Positions 1 to 9,557 are shown, counted from the stretch's first letter. The stretch is DNA of 11,724 bases from Conidiobolus incongruus B7586 (GCA_000697335.1 JNEM01009228.1:1-11724), one strand, 5' to 3'. A program made the numbers and translations. Notes: a model not told the origin generated them from the sequence alone.

Positions 1-894
1 AATTAAATAAAATAAACCTATATTATTAATAATTTATAATAAATATTATAATTATCAGTTAATATAAATATATAATTTATAATTTAATACTTATAATAAT
101 AATAATTTGTTTATATTAGCTACTAATATTATATATTATCTGAAATTATTAATTCAAATATAAAATGTCATATAATAAAATAAAATTTCTTTTTATTAAT
201 AATATATTTAAATTCATAATGAAAATTAAAAATTTTAAGTATTATTTAATAAGGTTTTACCAAATAATATTCTGATCAATTTTATTTTAAAACACTATAT
301 CTACTTAACTAATATATATGTATCTCATTCTTTATTAAATATGATAGTTACTTTATGATTATTAATAATATAATTTAATGTAATATTTTAACCAATTGCA
401 TTTAATGTATGTCAAATAATTAGTAAGATTAATTTTAAGCATAATAGATCAACAATTTTTAACATATAAGGAAATCAATATCTTTAATCTTACTTGAAAA
501 TGGAAATAGTATTCGATGTTATTGTTTATAGGAACTTTTTGCTACTCTTTTCAAATTCTGAGGAAGCACTGGACCGACCATTGTAAAAATTTTGATTTAA
601 ATAATATTTCAATGATTTCATTTTTAATAAATTTTCTTCAATAGTTTTGTTCAATTAAATAAATTTCAACATATTATAATATTATAATGGTTGAATGATA
701 GAGAATCTGATAACATTTCGGAATCGGAACTTCAAGAACATTGGTTATTAGCCGAATACAATGATCGGGGAAACAATTTCTCATTAAATCTCACATTTTT
801 ACCCATAAATTGATTATTATATAAATTAATCAGAAAAAGGATGATATCACCACACTATTTTTATTATCAATTATAATTAATAAATTGCCTAGTC
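1..894. other. AT-rich upstream region with two gene-like islands
   Basis: Most of this stretch is extremely AT-rich with no supported gene. Two patches are visibly richer in G and C. The first is a 28-codon open frame at 500-586 on the plus strand (starts MEIVFDVIVY, ends EALDRPL), preceded by a good splice-acceptor-like TTTATAG at 524-530. The second is a 41-codon open frame at 688-813 (core residues SESELQEHWLLAEYNDRG). I do not recognise either peptide. They may be exons or remnants of a gene cut by the window edge, or chance. The last ~100 bp are presumably the GDA1 promoter and 5' UTR. Confidence 0.4.
802..812 (+). promoter_or_regulatory. CCCATAA-type upstream element of GDA1
   Basis: CCCATAAATTG lies about 85-90 bp upstream of the GDA1 start codon and in the same orientation as the gene. 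It is a near match to the CCCATAATTTT element found ahead of the three minus-strand genes, and is called only because of that recurrence. Confidence 0.35.
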
Positions 895-2304
895 ATGTCA
901 TCAAATCAGCAAGGCAATCAATCTAAATTACCCCCAAAGCAATCCAGCCCCGATTGGTTCAGGTATTTTATTCTATTTGGATTAGGTGCTCTACTTGCTT
1001 ATATCCTACCACTGTTTACTAATAACTCCACTGATATAAACAAAGTTAAAAATACTGAAGTGACTAATCCCTTTCATACCTCAACCAAATGCACCATTCC
1101 TGTAACTGGAAAGCCACTAGTTCAATATGCTCTTATTGTAGATGCCGGTAGTACTGGAAGTCGTATTCACGTATATAAGTTTAATAACTGTGCTGAGACT
1201 CCTGAAGTTGAAGATGAGGTGTTTGTCCAAAATCAGCCAGGTTTATCGTTTTACCAAGATGACCCTCACAAGGCTGCTGGAAGCTTAAAAGAGTTGCTAG
1301 ATGTTGCTGTTCAAAGTGTACCTAAAAGCTTACACCATTGTACACCAATCACTGTGAAAGCCACTGCTGGTTTAAGACTTTTGAAGGACAATAAAGACCA
1401 AGCTATTCTGAAAGCAGTTCATGAATTATTGGACAAGGAATATCCGTTTTTAGTAGTTGACAATGGAGTAGAGGTGATGGATGGAAAAGATGAGGGCATT
1501 TTTGCTTGGATCACGGTCAATTATTTGTTAAACAAGCTTGACGTGGATTCCAACCCTGATGAGACTGTCGCTACTTTGGACCTTGGAGGTGGAAGCACCC
1601 AGATTGTGCTGGAGCCAAGGTTTTTGAATGACTACACCATGCACGACGATTATATTTACGTACAACAATTTTCAGGACATACACACACTTTATATCAACA
1701 TTCATATCTCAAATATGGTCTCATGTCTGCAAGACATCAAATTAAGCTTTTGGCTGCGCAGAATCATACTGAAACAGAATTAAGCCACCCATGTTTAGCT
1801 CCCCAATATCGAGATAACTCTGTAGATGGTTACACATTCGTTGGAAATTCTAACTTTAACGAATGCTTGGCTTTAGTAAGAGAAATCTTCCCCAATGTGG
1901 ACTGTGCCTATGATAGCTGCTCATTCAATGGAATCTACCACCCTAATCTCAAGGAAACCTTTGAGAAAAATGATATCTATGCCTTTTCTTATTTTTATGA
2001 TAGAACTCAACCATTTGGGCTTGGGGCTGAGTTTACATTGAGTGATATCCGTCAGCTAGCAGACAGAATTTGCTCCAATGATTTCGAGTATTTTAAGAAT
2101 ATCAAAGGAGCTGAAGAAGAGTTAAAAGATAATCCTAACAGATGCCTAGATCTTACTTATATATACTCTTTACTTAGCGTTGGTTATGGTTTAGAAGATA
2201 CCAGGGTCATTAAGGTAGCCAAAAAAGTTAAAGGTTTTGAAACTGGGTGGTGTTTAGGTGCTGCAATTTCAATTTTGGATTCAAAAGAATATTGTAGATT
2301 ATAA
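895..2304 (+). CDS. GDA1: Golgi guanosine diphosphatase (GDA1/CD39 family)
   Basis: Intronless gene for a 469-residue nucleoside diphosphatase. By family knowledge it hydrolyses GDP (and often UDP) to NMP in the Golgi lumen, which lets GMP leave in exchange for GDP-mannose entering for glycosylation. Seen directly: a short basic/polar N-terminus, one membrane segment at residues 22-41 (type II anchor), a linker, then the apyrase conserved regions. ACR1 is DAGSTGSR at 83-90, ACR2 KATAGLRLL at 155-163, ACR3 around DGKDEGIFAW with catalytic Glu200, ACR4 LDLGGGSTQ at 228-236, and ACR5 GWCLGAAI at 451-458. SHPCLAPQY and YLKYGL are GDA1-type signatures. Two N-glycosylation sequons (Asn44, Asn290) fit a lumenal domain. 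The length is a little below yeast Gda1, and all key motifs are intact. The start is the first Met before the membrane anchor. It converges with the Rag GTPase gene downstream. Confidence 0.95.
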   Translation: MSSNQQGNQSKLPPKQSSPDWFRYFILFGLGALLAYILPLFTNNSTDINKVKNTEVTNPFHTSTKCTIPVTGKPLVQYALIVDAGSTGSRIHVYKFNNCAETPEVEDEVFVQNQPGLSFYQDDPHKAAGSLKELLDVAVQSVPKSLHHCTPITVKATAGLRLLKDNKDQAILKAVHELLDKEYPFLVVDNGVEVMDGKDEGIFAWITVNYLLNKLDVDSNPDETVATLDLGGGSTQIVLEPRFLNDYTMHDDYIYVQQFSGHTHTLYQHSYLKYGLMSARHQIKLLAAQNHTETELSHPCLAPQYRDNSVDGYTFVGNSNFNECLALVREIFPNVDCAYDSCSFNGIYHPNLKETFEKNDIYAFSYFYDRTQPFGLGAEFTLSDIRQLADRICSNDFEYFKNIKGAEEELKDNPNRCLDLTYIYSLLSVGYGLEDTRVIKVAKKVKGFETGWCLGAAISILDSKEYCRL

Positions 2305-2427
2305 ACAGCACCTTATATTTATTGAGCGCATGATATCATGGTAACTCAATTTATATCTAATTAAATCCAGAATTTTAGAATCAATCAGATCTCAGAGTAT
2401 TTCATTATTTGGTCATAATTAAAAAAT

Positions 2428-2433
2428 TTTATT
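2428..2433 (-). terminator. Poly(A) signal of GTR2
   Basis: AATAAA on the minus strand, about 100 bp past the GTR2 stop. With the plus-strand signal two bases away, the two 3' UTRs must overlap by some tens of bases if cleavage occurs 10-30 bp downstream of each signal. Confidence 0.55.
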
Positions 2434-2435
2434 CC

Positions 2436-2441
2436 AATAAA
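2436..2441 (+). terminator. Poly(A) signal of GDA1
   Basis: A canonical AATAAA lies about 130 bp past the GDA1 stop codon. It sits immediately beside the opposite-strand signal of the convergent GTR2 gene. Confidence 0.6.
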
Positions 2442-2530
2442 TATAGTGAAATAATGTTAAAATAATTATAAAATTAAATATTGAAAATTTATGAGTATTG
2501 ATAAATGGAATAAAAATACCATAAAAGAAT

Positions 2531-4126
2531 TTAGAGAACTGGTGATGAAACATAGTCTTCATTTAGGTGTGATCCATTCAATGATACTTCAGTTGGAATG
2601 GCATCGGGTTTATCATCAAAAGACTTCTTACATAATTCTAATACTTGTAAAATTGCTGTATTAAAACATTGGAAATTATAATCTATCAAACCATGTTTTT
2701 CAAATGTTTCATTCCTCAAAAGACATACCAAGGCCAGGAACCTAAATAATCTGATTAGATGGAGCAAATAATATTTTTGTTGAATTACTTGTTAATTTGT
2801 CTAAAATAAAGGACAAGCCCATTATTTAATTTGATGGATGAATAGGTACCTTCTCTGTAACTTAGTTGCTTGTTAGAAGAGGGATTTTGACTAGAAAAAT
2901 TGGTGAATATTAGTTATGATTTATATATTTATAATATTACCCATAGATATATGACATATCTACAACTACATCAATCATATCAGAACAAATTTCATAAGAT
3001 TGAGTATCAACAGGAGAAGAATCAGTGGCCAAATAAACTTTACTAGCAATATCGAACAAATATGCCTTTTCAATTCCAGAGTTCTAAAAATTATTAGTTT
3101 GAAATAGATTAAATAAATTCGGCAATTACCGAGCATAAAGCATTTAACAAGTTTTCGAGATGAGCTAATTGACGAATCATCTTTTGAATCACCTTGGAAA
3201 AGGCCTCAAAAATGGAATGATCATAAATACTAGTTAAATGAAAGTTAATTGAGACATTTTCAATGCCCTCATCTGCAAGTTCATCTGTAACTCTTTGTCG
3301 TATTTCTCTTTGGGTGTCTATCAAGTTATGTTAAATCGTGATAACGCCAATTACGAGTAATTTTACCAATTTTGTAGTCATCAGACAAACCATCTACCTT
3401 ATGAATAAAGATCTCAAATTGGATATCGGGATTGACTTTATGAGCTCTAACAATGGTATCATGGAGTTTACCTAATGTTTCCACATAATCGTCCTATTAT
3501 AAAGCTTGATTAAACTGAAATAATGAATTGCATTCTACTCAGTTTACCTGAGCATCAATAACATAAACTAGAGCGCCAACTTGACCAAATATCAAGTCAA
3601 GATCAAAGGTTGGATCAAAGAAATCAATCTGTCCAGGAAAATCCCACACTTGAAAGTCTATGAAAGACCTAAAAAAATTTAATAATGTGCACTGCTAAAT
3701 AAAGGAAAAAATACTGACATGATATTATCTTTGATTACTTTAGAGGTTGACTCCAAAAAAAGTGTCTCATTAGGTGCCATTTTATGAAATACAACACTTT
3801 GGATACTTGATTTCCCACTCCTGAAATGTTACGTCAAAATTACTGAAATGTGAATAAAATAAAATAATAATTAATACCTTCTTAATCCCATTAAAAGCAG
3901 TCTAGGTTGCGACTGACCAGGAGGTTTTGATAACTCTTGGTGAATAGAATCATCTATTACGCTTTGATAATATTAAACATAAACACGTAGTATATATAAC
4001 ATGATATTACCTTTGATTCATATAATGATTATCGATGAATCCATCCTCTTCTTCATCATAATAATAATTCTAAAAGTAATTAATTTTTGGCTATTAATAT
4101 TACAGAATAGACTAGCTTACAGCCAT
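2531..4126 (-). CDS. GTR2: Rag GTPase, RagC/D-Gtr2 type
   Basis: Ten-exon gene giving a 380-residue Gtr2/RagC-type small GTPase. Exons: 4126-4121, 4069-4011, 3961-3878, 3820-3719, 3668-3548, 3493-3367, 3317-3130, 3083-2941, 2890-2789, 2741-2531. The nine introns are 46-57 bp and the spliced frame is continuous. The family pairs with Gtr1/RagA on the vacuole or lysosome and relays amino-acid sufficiency to TORC1. Seen: an acidic, Tyr-rich N-terminus; the P-loop GLRRSGKSS at 47-55; switch II WDFPGQ at 92-97; HKVDG at 155-159; the [12 protein letters not shown] block from 195; then the roadblock-fold C-terminal half with [11 protein letters not shown] (230-240), ATDSSPVD (248-255) and KHGLIDYNF (326-334), all close to animal RagC. 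The first exon is only ATGGCT. One donor is GTCAGT (3718) and one acceptor is AAAG (3963-3962), both required by the frame. An alternative start would be the Met at residue 19. Confidence 0.95.
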
Positions 4127-4247
4127 AATTAACGAATTCAATAATAATATACTCTTGACCAACTAGCCAATTAAATAACACAGATAAAGTCACATATATC
4201 ATTATACTGTCCCCAATTCAAATTTAAAATTATCATCTTTAGAAATA

Positions 4248-4258
4248 AAAATTATGGG
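4248..4258 (-). promoter_or_regulatory. CCCATAATTTT upstream element of GTR2
   Basis: Read on the gene strand this is CCCATAATTTT, about 122 bp before the GTR2 start codon. The same 11-mer occurs in sense orientation before GOS1 and TYW2. A second CCCATAAT sits nearby on the opposite strand at 4284-4291. It is a candidate core-promoter or factor-binding element; its function is inferred. Confidence 0.45.
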
Positions 4259-4667
4259 ACTTTTTAATATTTACAATCTTATCCCCATAATAAATCAACA
4301 GTCAAAGTTTTTTGTCTAAAAATCTTGGAATTTTCAAATAGCATCTAAATTTCAAAATTATTCATATTAGATTAATTAAATGAGCAATTAGTTATAAAAA
4401 CGTAAAAATTGGTATATAGTGATTCAAATTGTAATTCAATATTGCATAATTCGGCTCAATATATAGGAATAAAAGCATATATTTTTTGATGAGAATTTGA
4501 AATAATGTGATTTTTTACATTACAATCAAACAAATCATATAACAATATTAGCTGATTTTGAAAAATATTTTAGTCTATTAAATATATTATAATCTGGATT
4601 AATAAACACAAATATATATCATTTGATAGTCTAAATTTCTACTAATTTCTTCAAGTTATAAATATTA

Positions 4668-5135
4668 TGATGGATAAACTCATTTAAATTGAATTTACAA
4701 CCACAATTGTGGGAAGTAATAGACTTTTAGAGCTTAAGCAGGGAATTGCCAGTGGTAAATGATAAGTTACCACAAATTTAGGGAAAATTAATGGGGTTCA
4801 CAAATGAGGTGAAAATAGCTTAATGTGAATCAGGTTCTTCAAGTAAAGTAAATATCTCACACTTGTCACAGCTCAATACTTTTATGAGGGCTACAAGAAA
4901 AATTTAGAGACTGGATACTCATGAAATGAAGATATATAGATGTGTTTATTAGTTCATTTGTGATAATCTTATATTAGTTTTCATTGTTAATTTTTATAGA
5001 TAGGAATGACTCAGCCACAGAAAAGAACACAACCACCTAGTTCAGGGAATGGGTGTTCTCCAATGCGACTTCTTGATTCAGTGTGATAATTGCAATTTCT
5101 TGAGTGATTGACAAGATTATTCCTCATCAGAATAA
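4668..5135 (+). pseudogene. Decayed, once-spliced gene remnant, possibly with a PHD-like end
   Basis: This block is clearly richer in G and C than its surroundings. One plus-strand frame from 4671 to 4949 reads as protein-like text (WINSFKLNLQPQLWEVIDF, then SLSRELPVVNDKLPQI, KLMGFTNEVKIA, SKVNISHLSQLNTFMRATRKI in pieces) but is broken by four in-frame stops. An intron-like gap of about 56-58 bp follows, with GT at 4942 or 4944 and TTTTTATAG ending at 4999, matching the size of real introns here. After it comes a second protein-like stretch (GMTQPQKRTQPPSSG) and, in a shifted frame, CDFLIQCDNCN at about 5079-5111. That resembles the core of a PHD finger. I do not recognise the parent gene. 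It is best explained as a host pseudogene; no transposon or viral motif is visible. Confidence 0.45.
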
Positions 5136-5665
5136 ATAATTAATATATATACATATAATTTAAAATATTCGTAATAATAATTTTTGAACAATTTTAAAGT
5201 TTATTTAAGAATTATAATTTCTATATTGTAATAAATTAAAAACCTAATAGTTGGTTTTTATTTGGCTTATGATATAAAAATATCTTAATTGTTATAATGT
5301 CTGTATGAATTATATAATCTACAACTTGATTTTACTTCTTGATTAAATGGATACTGAAGTATGCTATTATTATATATCATAATTAACTTATATTGAAAAA
5401 AGCAAATTATTCTGCAATCTATTTGAATTGGTATCAAAATATTAATTAATTTGAAAATAAAGGTAGTAAACATCAATTTGATATGCTATATATTCTGTTT
5501 TCTAATAAATAATTTTAATCTTAATTCAAAAACCAAAAATGTATTGATTTCAAGTTTAATTTCAGAATTGGTTTGGAATATATATCTTTTTTTTAATCAG
5601 TAATATTTATCATAATTTCTAGAATTATTTATAAAAAAGATTATATTCTTTTTAGCTATAATTTC

Positions 5666-5692
5666 TATATATATATATATATATATATATTA
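5666..5692. repeat. (TA)n microsatellite
   Basis: About thirteen uninterrupted TA dinucleotides in AT-rich intergenic DNA. No function is implied. Confidence 0.9.
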
Positions 5693-6152
5693 AAATTTTA
5701 CTGATTTATTAAACAAGTGAAAACTGATGATAATTAGTTGATTAAATATTACAAAATTGATAGTCTTATATATTTCGAATTATGAATATATGAAAACTAA
5801 ATAAAAATCCATAAAATATTGTACTAGAAAATAATTCAGAGCAATTTGATGCATTCTTATCTCTTTTAACTTTGAATGGTTTGCTAAATGAACCAATCAA
5901 ATGAATATGTTTTGATTAATTATTAAAGAAGAGATTGAAGATGGATAATGATAAAGATTAGAATGAATTAAACCCTTATAATCAAAAATCAAAATAAACA
6001 TAATTTGTCGATTGATTAAATAAAAATTTTCTTAACTTGATAGAATTATTTTAACTAATTCTTTCATCTTGTTGATATCATCATACTAATATTATAGACT
6101 TTTTCATTTGTATTTTAATTCTATTTCATATACACTAATTCAACGATTTATA

Positions 6153-7561
6153 ATGCAGGTATAATTAGAATTAATTTTATTAATTTAATTCATTTAATTA
6201 TTTATTAATTTTTATTGTAGAATTTTCAAAATGATCAAAATGATTCTCAATGCTACTGTAATGGTCCTATTGATCCGTAATTTTTAAATAATATAATATT
6301 AATTTTCAAACTAATTCTGTTTTTATGTAGACTTGGGTTAGAGGCGATGCAGCAATGTCAAAATTGTCTTAAATACTTTCATTTTAACTGTTTAAAATCT
6401 TCGAATCGTCCTAAATTATGGCTGTTAAGTGATCGATTTTGGCAGTTAACTTGTGAGAATTGTAATTCAGAAGAACAAATGATAAGAATGAATTTAAGTT
6501 GGGTTCAATTGGTTCAACTGATATTATATAATTTAATCCAACATCATACAATTAAAAACACTCACCCTTCTCATCCTTTTGTAAATTCTGTATTAATTTC
6601 AGCTTCAAAATCCTCTAATGTAAGAGGAGATCATGTTTATTTCCGTTGGAAAGAAGACATATGTAGAATTATAGATCTGTATTGGAGCGAGCTATGCCCT
6701 GATAGAGTTCGTTCTCCTACATGGAACAATACTGTTGCTAGTGCTCTTTCTACCAACTCTAAAATTTTCCTTTCAGGTTCTCAAATTTTCGACATTGGTG
6801 GTAAGTCAATTCAATTTAAATAAATTAAGTTAAATTAATATTTTATTTAGGATGGTGGAGCTTACACCAATTACTTCCTCCTTCTTTAACTCGTAAGTTT
6901 TTTATTTTCACTCTTTATCATTTTGTTAATTAATTATTTTTAGAAAAAGCTTTGAAAAGAGGTTTATTACCAGCCAAGAACCCGATTCCAGTTACGAAGA
7001 AACCTGAACCCCCTACAAGAGTAAAATTTATAAATTCCTTTTAGATAATTATATTTATTAATGAATATTTAGAAAATATCTCCTCCTATTCCCACCCCTA
7101 TCAAAAAGACTCTCCCATTAAAAAAATACTATATTGCTAAATCAAAAGATGGTCTATCTTCAGACAGTGATAACACATCTTCCGCCTCTAACTCTCCTTC
7201 AAACTCAAATTCCAAGCCATCATCTCCTAAATCCCATTCTCCTGTTAAACGACCTAACCCAGAAATTATTACTAACAATAACAAAAAACCAGCTACCGAA
7301 AAATTAATAGATTACTCTAGTGATGAATCCAGTTTGACATCTTTGGACGACCTTGAATCTCCTGAAAGTTCATCTCAATCAACGGAATCATCCAGCCAAT
7401 ACAACCAATCACCATCTCCTCTAACGTCATCTCCTTCACCACAGTACTCTCATTTAAAAAGAGTATCAAACCCTACTCCCCGTCTAACTCATCAAGGATT
7501 AGATAATTTGGTAGCCGAATTAGTAGGAATTTCCAATTATGGTGGCCAGATCAATGAATAA
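6153..7561 (+). CDS. PHD-finger protein with a KAT14/CSRP2BP-like domain, no acetyltransferase
   Basis: Six exons (6153-6158, 6221-6276, 6331-6800, 6851-6892, 6944-7020, 7073-7561; introns 50-62 bp) give a continuous 379-residue protein. Seen: a PHD-like zinc finger with Cys13/15, Cys30/33, His38/Cys41, Cys62/65; then a domain with LSWVQLVQLILYNL at 76-89, YFRWKEDIC at 124-132, PTWNNTVASALS at 150-161 and GWWSLHQLLPP at 178-188; then a basic Pro/Lys linker and a Ser/Pro-rich acidic tail with LIDYSS at 295-300. From memory, human KAT14 (CSRP2BP, ATAC subunit) has the same order: a Cys-rich finger, LTW..YNL, YFRWKEDIC, TSTWWSTVAG, GWWKLVHNKPP, then VIDFSS with Ser/Pro. KAT14 continues into a GNAT acetyltransferase, whereas this protein stops after the tail. 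It is therefore probably a nuclear chromatin reader or adaptor; function is inferred. The first exon is only ATGCAG. A 33-residue loop (91-123) looks unique to this protein. Confidence 0.85.
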
Positions 7562-7638
7562 TTGCTTCAAATTATATTTTTCATTTCAAGTTATTCTATT
7601 TATTTTCATGTTTTATTACTCATTTCAATTGGTTATAC

Positions 7639-7644
7639 AATAAA
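7639..7644 (+). terminator. Poly(A) signal of the PHD gene
   Basis: AATAAA about 78 bp past the stop codon, the first canonical signal on this strand. It shows that the gene ends here and does not run on into an acetyltransferase domain. Confidence 0.6.
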
Positions 7645-8547
7645 CTCAAGTTTATTAACTTTTCATTTTAAATCATTAAGTTGGTATTTATGATTAAATT
7701 ATAGTATTTAGCTATATTATCAAACAATATAAATTGATCTGTTTTGCAATGAATATTTTAAACAATCAAATTAATTTAATTAAAATAATGAGAACTGATA
7801 GATAGTTTGATTTGAATTTCACAGAATATGAATGAAAAAAGTTTAAAATATCAGATCAATTGAAAAAAGAGTATTAGATGAGAAAATTATTTAAGTAAAA
7901 TAGTTTCAAGTGTTTTTTTAAATATTTCAGAGTGTATACTTAAAGTATCATATTTAAAGATCCTTTATATTTTAAAAATATATAATTAAATATATCAAAA
8001 TTGATATGAAAATGTAACCTCAATAAAAAAACAATAGTTGTAATTGGTAATTCAAATTATAGAAATATTATGATATTGTTAACACTTTGAATGGATTAAC
8101 TAAATCGAAAATTCATTGATTTTAATTCTATTAGCAATTAATCTGATTAAATTTGATAACTATTTGAGATTTTTGAAAAATTATTCATTCAAGGTATAAT
8201 ACGCAAATAGGGCTAATAATGTAAGATTAGAGGTTCCTAGTATGTTGGATTATTATTGATTTGGATCATATTATATAATGATAATAAATATTATTATTAT
8301 CCTAGATGTATAAATAATATTTTAGATCAATATTTTGAAATTTATAGAAAATTGATTTGAAAATACAGTTACATTACAGATTTAGGATACCAAATTAATA
8401 TTTGGACAATAAATATATAATATTAGCTAAACCATTATATTTTAAGATATGGTTGATTATTATATTATTAAAATATGTGTAAGGCAATATTGAGCAAACT
8501 ATTTAATATAATGTTGTTTAGAAAATATAAATTGATAATATTGAAAT
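7645..8547. other. AT-rich spacer between convergent genes
   Basis: About 900 bp of AT-rich sequence between the 3' ends of the PHD gene and GOS1. I see no protein-like open frame, tRNA or clear repeat. A slightly GC-richer patch at about 8205-8260 shows no coding or RNA signature that I recognise. The GOS1 side has no canonical AATAAA; the closest is ATTAAA on the minus strand at 8507-8502, about 40 bp past the stop. Confidence 0.6.
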
Positions 8548-9465
8548 TTATAAAGTGAGGAATAAAAATATAATTCCTACAGCAATAACTGTACCCAATA
8601 TAACTGTATCTCTCTGCTGTCTATGACTAATTTTGGATAACAACCCATTTAAACCAGGAATCATATCTAAATTAAATTTTATATTAAAAAACTAAATAGT
8701 CGGATGCATGAATATATTTTACTTGTTACTCTAGTCAATCTCCTACTAGCACCAGTAATAGTAGTTCTTTGATCATGTAAATCTGAGTGAATTGCGTAAG
8801 CTTGACTAAAATTAAAAAAATATTAATTTCGAATTAAAATGATGAACAAATTACAAACTTTAAAACATTTTCAGTCATTTGGTATGAGCTATCTAATCTT
8901 TGCTGTTCAGATAAAAAATATTGCGCTTCAGAACTAGGCTCAGAATCGAAATTTCTATTCAAAGCGATTAAATATTGAAACTTAAAAAGTTAAAATATGA
9001 AAAATTACCCGGCGTTTTGAAGTAACTGGTGACGATTTCTTTGAGAATTCAAATTCATCTGTACTTTTTTCTGTTCTTTAACCAAATCAAATAACAAATC
9101 TCTATGTCTTTGAAGTCCCCTCAACATCAAAGTCGTAGGCTTTGGCTCTTGAGTTTCAGCTAATACATTAAGTTGATCTATAATATTTTGAAGCTATTGA
9201 AATTGTTAAAAATTGGATAAACATATGTGAGTAGCTAAATACCCTTTCTATATTAGTATTAATTTCGCTATCAAGCTTATTAATGTTCTCGTGAAAAGGA
9301 TCAGATTGACAAAGATTTAATATATTTCTCAATTGAGAGTCTATTTGACTTTGGAGCTTTTTTGCTTCTTTTGATAATTGATCCCAATTAGAGGTATTAG
9401 GTGACTAGAATGATATTAAATAAAATAAATGATTGGTATAATATTAATACTTAACTTACAGACAT
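8548..9465 (-). CDS. GOS1: Golgi Qb-SNARE (Gos1/GOSR1/GS28)
   Basis: Six exons (9465-9460, 9404-9243, 9193-9009, 8954-8859, 8805-8723, 8666-8548; introns 49-56 bp) give a 216-residue tail-anchored protein, close to yeast Gos1 in length. The family acts with Sed5/syntaxin 5, Ykt6 and Sft1/Bet1L-type partners in fusion of vesicles within and back to the Golgi. Seen: an N-terminal start typical of GS28, NWDQLSKEAKKLQSQID at 8-24; a long helical region; the Qb SNARE motif from about 130 to 190, with the likely zero-layer Gln162 in DQRTTI; IPGLNGLLSKI at 180-190; then RQQRD and a hydrophobic tail at 198-216 ending at the stop, so almost nothing projects into the lumen. The first exon is only ATGTCT. 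The intron 4 donor is GTTTGT (8858), weak but required by the frame. Confidence 0.93.
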
Positions 9466-9557
9466 GTTGAGAATCTTAAAAAATTTATATTTTATATTTA
9501 TTGAGTAATAATCAACCTGTTATATATAATCAGTCACTTTTGTAAATAACAAGAATT

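Larger units (their letters stand above)
4127..6152. other. Long AT-rich intergenic region between divergent genes
   Basis: The region separates the divergently transcribed GTR2 and PHD genes. It holds the presumed GTR2 promoter (to about 4330), a decayed gene remnant (about 4668-5135), a (TA)n tract (5666-5692), and the presumed promoter of the PHD gene from about 5900, with a CCAAT at 5893-5897 and CCCTTATAAT at 5973-5982. Elsewhere I see no open frame with protein-like composition and no tRNA or rRNA. Confidence 0.6.

Noticed and set aside
2531-3324. Separate short minus-strand genes of 78 and 71 codons.
   Set aside because: They are exons 10 and 7 of GTR2 extended into intron sequence; splicing joins them to RagC-conserved exons on both sides.
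4671-4949. Reading TAA/TAG as glutamine makes the 4671-4949 frame one continuous fluent protein, suggesting a ciliate-like code.
   Set aside because: None of the five intact genes has an internal TAA or TAG, and all of them end in one of the standard stops at the expected place. Decay of Gln, Lys or Glu codons in a pseudogene explains the stops better.
5285-5476. 63-codon minus-strand open frame in the AT-rich spacer.
   Set aside because: Its composition is Ile/Asn/Tyr/Phe-rich, as expected of translated AT-rich DNA. It has no motif, no upstream element and no poly(A) context.
5873-8110. Similar stretches TTTGAATGG..CTAAAT at about 5870-5890 and 8085-8105, considered as copies of a dispersed repeat.
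   Set aside because: The similarity is only about 25 bp and does not extend outward; chance in AT-rich DNA is sufficient.
8205-8260. GC-richer patch with GGTTCCTAG, considered as a tRNA B box.
   Set aside because: No matching A box, acceptor stem or anticodon arm can be drawn around it.
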